Shown one piece after another: positions 6,857 to 8,723 of a stretch of DNA of 8,723 bases. The notes beneath the pieces were generated by a model. That model was not told where the DNA came from and searched no databases. It saw only the letters and a program-made list of their open reading frames with translations. Position numbers and translations under genes: made by a program. Origin of the DNA: Clostridia bacterium (GTDB lineage: Bacteria; Bacillota_E; RBS10-35; JAJYVN01); NCBI GenBank assembly GCA_027335515.1, contig DAHWHT010000016.1, positions 1 to 8,723 of the forward strand, given 5' to 3'. Each line of letters starts with the position of its first letter. Positions within the stretch are counted from its first letter, which is position 1.

Positions 6857-6873
6857 CCCCCCTCGGTGGGGGG
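6857..6873 (-). promoter_or_regulatory. Hairpin next to the ribosome site of the coiled-coil gene
   Basis: Six C (6857-6862) and six G (6868-6873) around a 5-base loop. On the minus-strand RNA the stem ends directly against the AAGGAGG ribosome site, so it could tune access to that site. A second GC stem with one mismatch lies just upstream in the leader (arms GCCTGCCC 6881-6889 region and GGGCGGGC 6893-6901 region). Confidence 0.45.
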
Positions 6874-6941
6874 TGTGTTGGCCTGCCCTCGGCGGGCGGG
6901 CGCTAGGTCTGCGGGACTGGGGCCGAGCTTGTCTCGTGCCC

Positions 6942-6950
6942 CACCTCCTT
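6942..6950 (-). promoter_or_regulatory. Orphan perfect Shine-Dalgarno at the predicted 5' end of the leader
   Basis: AAGGAGGTG on the minus strand, the best anti-16S match in the window. It has no ATG, GTG or TTG at a normal distance downstream. Only its own GTG (6944-6942) could start a 13-codon peptide ending at a TAG (6905-6903), and that is too close to use this site. It falls where transcription from the TATACT element would begin. Confidence 0.4.
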
Positions 6951-6956
6951 GGTGTG

Positions 6957-6986
6957 AGTATACCGATACAAGACGCCACGTGTCAA
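6957..6986 (-). promoter_or_regulatory. Near-consensus sigma-70 promoter for the leftward genes
   Basis: On the minus strand, -35 TTGACA (6986-6981, perfect) and -10 TATACT (6962-6957, five of six) are separated by 18 bases. The predicted start is near 6950, giving a leader of about 113 bases before the ATG at 6837. The -10 lies inside the dyad GTAT-ACCG-ATAC (6958-6969), so a repressor bound there would block it. Confidence 0.8.
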
Positions 6987-6994
6987 GATGATAC
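6958..6994. promoter_or_regulatory. Probable operator half-sites for the divergent XRE regulator
   Basis: A short dyad GTAT-ACCG-ATAC at 6958-6969 overlaps the leftward -10. A further GATAC copy lies at 6990-6994 (the first GATAC is at 6965-6969). ATGAT is repeated directly at 6988-6992 and 7000-7004, and a CACGTG palindrome sits at 6977-6982 in the spacer. XRE repressors usually bind such repeats in the intergenic region next to their own gene. Which repeat is the real operator cannot be told by eye. Confidence 0.4.
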
Positions 6995-7018
6995 GGTGCA
7001 TGATGAAGTGCGACTGGG

Positions 7019-7024
7019 TAGAAT
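7019..7024 (+). promoter_or_regulatory. Possible weak -10 element of the regulator gene
   Basis: TAGAAT (five of six to TATAAT) lies about 20 bases before the regulator start. No good -35 is found 16-18 bases upstream, so this promoter would be weak or assisted. Confidence 0.35.
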
Positions 7025-7044
7025 GGTGTCTGGGGTGTTGAAGC

Positions 7045-7557
7045 GTGGCCGAGCAGAGCGAGCAAGCCCAGCGCCATGGTGGCTGGAGCGGCCGACCAAG
7101 GTTCCCGGCCCTGTCTGAGCGACTGCGGGTTGCGCGGAGCCGGAAGGGATTGTCCCAGGAGGCTCTGGCGCGGTCCATTGATGCGTCCCTGGCGGCGGTC
7201 CGCCAGTGGGAGAGCGGGCGCAGCGCGCCGGCAGAGGAGGCCACGCTGCGCAAACTGGCAGGTGCCCTCGATGTCAGTGCGGCCTGGCTGCTCGGGCTCG
7301 ACGGAGAGTCGGATCAACCCCAGGGCGAACGAGTGATGGTCGATGCGGCGGTAGCCGCTCTGCGGCGGGCCGCAGCGCGGCTGCAGGAGATCGTCGTGCC
7401 GAACCTGGCCACCCCACCAGACTCTGCGGAGTGGCTCAGTGCCGTGGCGGTGCTGCCGGATCGGGTGGAGATCATGCAAGTGGAGGTGGCTGAGGATAAG
7501 GAGTGGGCGACCAAGAACGTCCTGTGGTCGTCCTCAGCGGACGGGCGGAGTTCGTAG
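7045..7557 (+). CDS. XRE-family (Cro/CI-type) helix-turn-helix transcriptional regulator
   Basis: A 170-residue protein. Residues about 23-84 are a clear HTH_3/XRE domain: LSERLRVARSRKGLSQEALARSI, then the recognition region ASLAAVRQWESGRS, then TLRKLAGALDVSAAWLLG. This domain binds short DNA repeats as a dimer. The C-terminal 85 residues contain an amphipathic helix (VDAAVAALRRAAARLQEIV) likely to mediate dimerisation, and no protease or metal-site signature of LexA- or ImmA-linked repressors is seen. A TGA in the same frame at 7039-7041 makes the GTG at 7045 the first usable start; the ribosome site (GGGGTG, 7032-7037) is modest. It diverges from the coiled-coil/SNF2 genes and probably represses their promoter and its own gene. 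Its stop overlaps the convergent topoisomerase stop by 24 bases. Confidence 0.9.
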   Translation: MAEQSEQAQRHGGWSGRPRFPALSERLRVARSRKGLSQEALARSIDASLAAVRQWESGRSAPAEEATLRKLAGALDVSAAWLLGLDGESDQPQGERVMVDAAVAALRRAAARLQEIVVPNLATPPDSAEWLSAVAVLPDRVEIMQVEVAEDKEWATKNVLWSSSADGRSS

Positions 7558-8723
7558 GTATGGCGCCTGCACCGCCGCGCCTGTGTGGTGCCTGCCGGGC
7601 GGCGGAACGCGCGCCACGTTGGCCACCCCGACCGCCCTCGCATTGGGGCGAGGAGCCGCCGTCTTGGGCGCGAACACAAACTCGACGCGCCCGGTGTCCC
7701 GGTCCAGTCGCAGCCTGGCATCGAACGCCTTGCCCGCCTTCGACTTGAACCCTTTGACCGGCTTGCTCGTCTCCCCGCGCTCCAGCAGGTCTCTCGCCTG
7801 CCCGGCGGTCAGGGTCTTCCCGGCGACCTCCTTCCAGATCACCCACTTGCAGCCCCCGGTCTCGGGCCGCCAGTTCGCGCAGCCAAAGCCCTTCTTGCCT
7901 TCCACGATCTGCCCACCGCATGCCGGGCACACCCCGATGCTCTCCTTGCCCGTGGTGGCCGCCGGGGCGGCCCGATCCTGGCCGGCCACGTCGGCAACGA
8001 TGCGCCTGGTGAGCCCGGCGATGTCGCCCAAGAAGGCGGCGGCATCCTCCTGTCCAGCCTCGATCCGACGCAGGCGGGCCTCCCACTCGCCGGTGGTGGC
8101 GGGCTCGCGGAGTTCGGCCGGTGCGAGCCGGATCAGTGTCTCTCCCTTCTCGGTCGGCACGAGGGCCTTTTTCACCCGGACAATGTACTCGCGTTTCAGC
8201 AGGGTCTCAATGATCGCGGCCCGGGTCGCCGGGGTGCCTAAGCCCCTCTCCGCCATGGCCTCGGCCAAGGTCTCGTCGTCCACGAGCCGCCCGGCCGTCT
8301 CCATGGCCCGCAGCAAGGTCGCCTCGCTGTACCGTGCAGGCGGCTTCGTCTGTCGGGCCTCGGCCCCCGCGTCCACGCACCGGCTCGCCATGCCCTGCCG
8401 CAGCCGCGACAGGTCCCCGCCTTCGGCCTCGACCTCGCCCTGGTCCTCGTCCTCCCCGCCCGCGCCAAGACTGGACCGATCTGCCCCTTTGCCGTCCCGG
8501 CCCTTGGCCGGCGCCGCCGGCGGCTCGGCCTCGCGCCATCCAGCGCTCACCAGGACCCGGCTGCGGGAGCGGAAGGTCTCGCCAGCCACCTCGGTCACGG
8601 CCTGGGTGTCGTCGTACTGCGCCGGCGGTAGCAGGGCCGCGACGAACCGGCGCACCACCAGCTCGTACACGCGGGCCTCGTCTGGAGACAGGCGGGCAAG
8701 ATCGGGTGTTTGGGTCGTCGGCA
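7534..8723 (-). CDS. topB: DNA topoisomerase III, C-terminal part (5' end outside window)
   Basis: The frame is open from the right edge (8723) to a TGA at 7536-7534, about 395 residues of a type IA topoisomerase. In order: LSPDEARVYELVVRRF (bases near 8690-8640), an acidic linker, QTKPPARYSEATLLRAM, then GLGTPATRAAIIETLLKREYI and LVPTEKGETLI. A four-Cys zinc finger follows (CPAC then two more Cys, bases 7929-7849), then the final DARLRLD...GRVEFVF module. Type IA enzymes relax or decatenate DNA by single-strand passage with a catalytic Tyr; that Tyr lies outside the window. TopB copies of this type are frequent on plasmids and integrative conjugative elements, where they are thought to help replication or transfer. 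About 45 residues follow the usual end (VEFVFAPK), and the last 24 bases overlap the regulator gene. A GTG at 8670 is internal to the gene, not its start. Confidence 0.93.
   Translation of the reverse strand, partial: PTTQTPDLARLSPDEARVYELVVRRFVAALLPPAQYDDTQAVTEVAGETFRSRSRVLVSAGWREAEPPAAPAKGRDGKGADRSSLGAGGEDEDQGEVEAEGGDLSRLRQGMASRCVDAGAEARQTKPPARYSEATLLRAMETAGRLVDDETLAEAMAERGLGTPATRAAIIETLLKREYIVRVKKALVPTEKGETLIRLAPAELREPATTGEWEARLRRIEAGQEDAAAFLGDIAGLTRRIVADVAGQDRAAPAATTGKESIGVCPACGGQIVEGKKGFGCANWRPETGGCKWVIWKEVAGKTLTAGQARDLLERGETSKPVKGFKSKAGKAFDARLRLDRDTGRVEFVFAPKTAAPRPNARAVGVANVARVPPPGRHHTGAAVQAPYLRTPPVR

Noticed and set aside
6903..6944. Thirteen-codon leader peptide from the GTG in AAGGAGGTG
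   Set aside because: The start codon overlaps the ribosome site itself, so normal initiation is unlikely.
6838..7479. Upstream continuation of the coiled-coil frame (551 residues in total) on the minus strand
   Set aside because: It runs antisense to the XRE gene and across the promoter. The part after 6837 has its own ribosome site and the better coding character.

Overview
This is a GC-rich bacterial window (my reading is mid-60s % GC) with GTG starts, strong Shine-Dalgarno sequences and GC-biased third codon positions. That fits an actinobacterium or a high-GC, possibly thermophilic, Firmicute; the sequence does not decide between them. The acetyltransferase and phosphotransferase at the left look actinomycete-like. 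The topoisomerase III at the right is the kind carried by plasmids and integrative elements, so the window probably spans host-type or cargo genes and a mobile or accessory module.

Layout. At 1-130 is the C-terminal end of an unidentified plus-strand gene. A two-domain GNAT acetyltransferase (311-1123) and an aminoglycoside-phosphotransferase-like small-molecule kinase (1175-1978) follow, both on the plus strand. After a single base comes a convergent Xer-like tyrosine recombinase (minus strand, stop at 1980). It is complete in length but has Cys where the first catalytic Arg should be. A near-perfect 26-bp palindrome (2866-2891) lies upstream of its likely start. The next block reads leftwards: an unidentified charged coiled-coil protein (6837-5824), a GC-rich hairpin with a short T run, then an 888-residue SNF2-family helicase-like ATPase (5748-3082). 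The helicase frame continues after its TGA for another 46 sensible codons. A divergent XRE-type regulator (7045-7557) faces this block across an intergenic region. That region holds an almost consensus sigma-70 promoter for the leftward genes (TTGACA / TATACT). The right end is the 3' part of a topoisomerase III gene (minus strand, cut by the window edge), whose last codons overlap the 3' end of the regulator gene.

How it may work together. The XRE protein probably represses the strong leftward promoter, much as phage or ICE regulators control a module. Its products would be the coiled-coil protein and, through a hairpin that may attenuate, the SNF2 ATPase. The coiled-coil plus SNF2 pair, with a large unassigned N-terminal region on the ATPase, is the best candidate for something undescribed (DNA maintenance, transfer or defence). 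Nothing in the sequence fixes the function. No rRNA, tRNA, CRISPR array or IS element was found. The gene-free stretches at 131-310, 2883-2940 and 5749-5823 are short. The 6838-7044 interval is regulatory.
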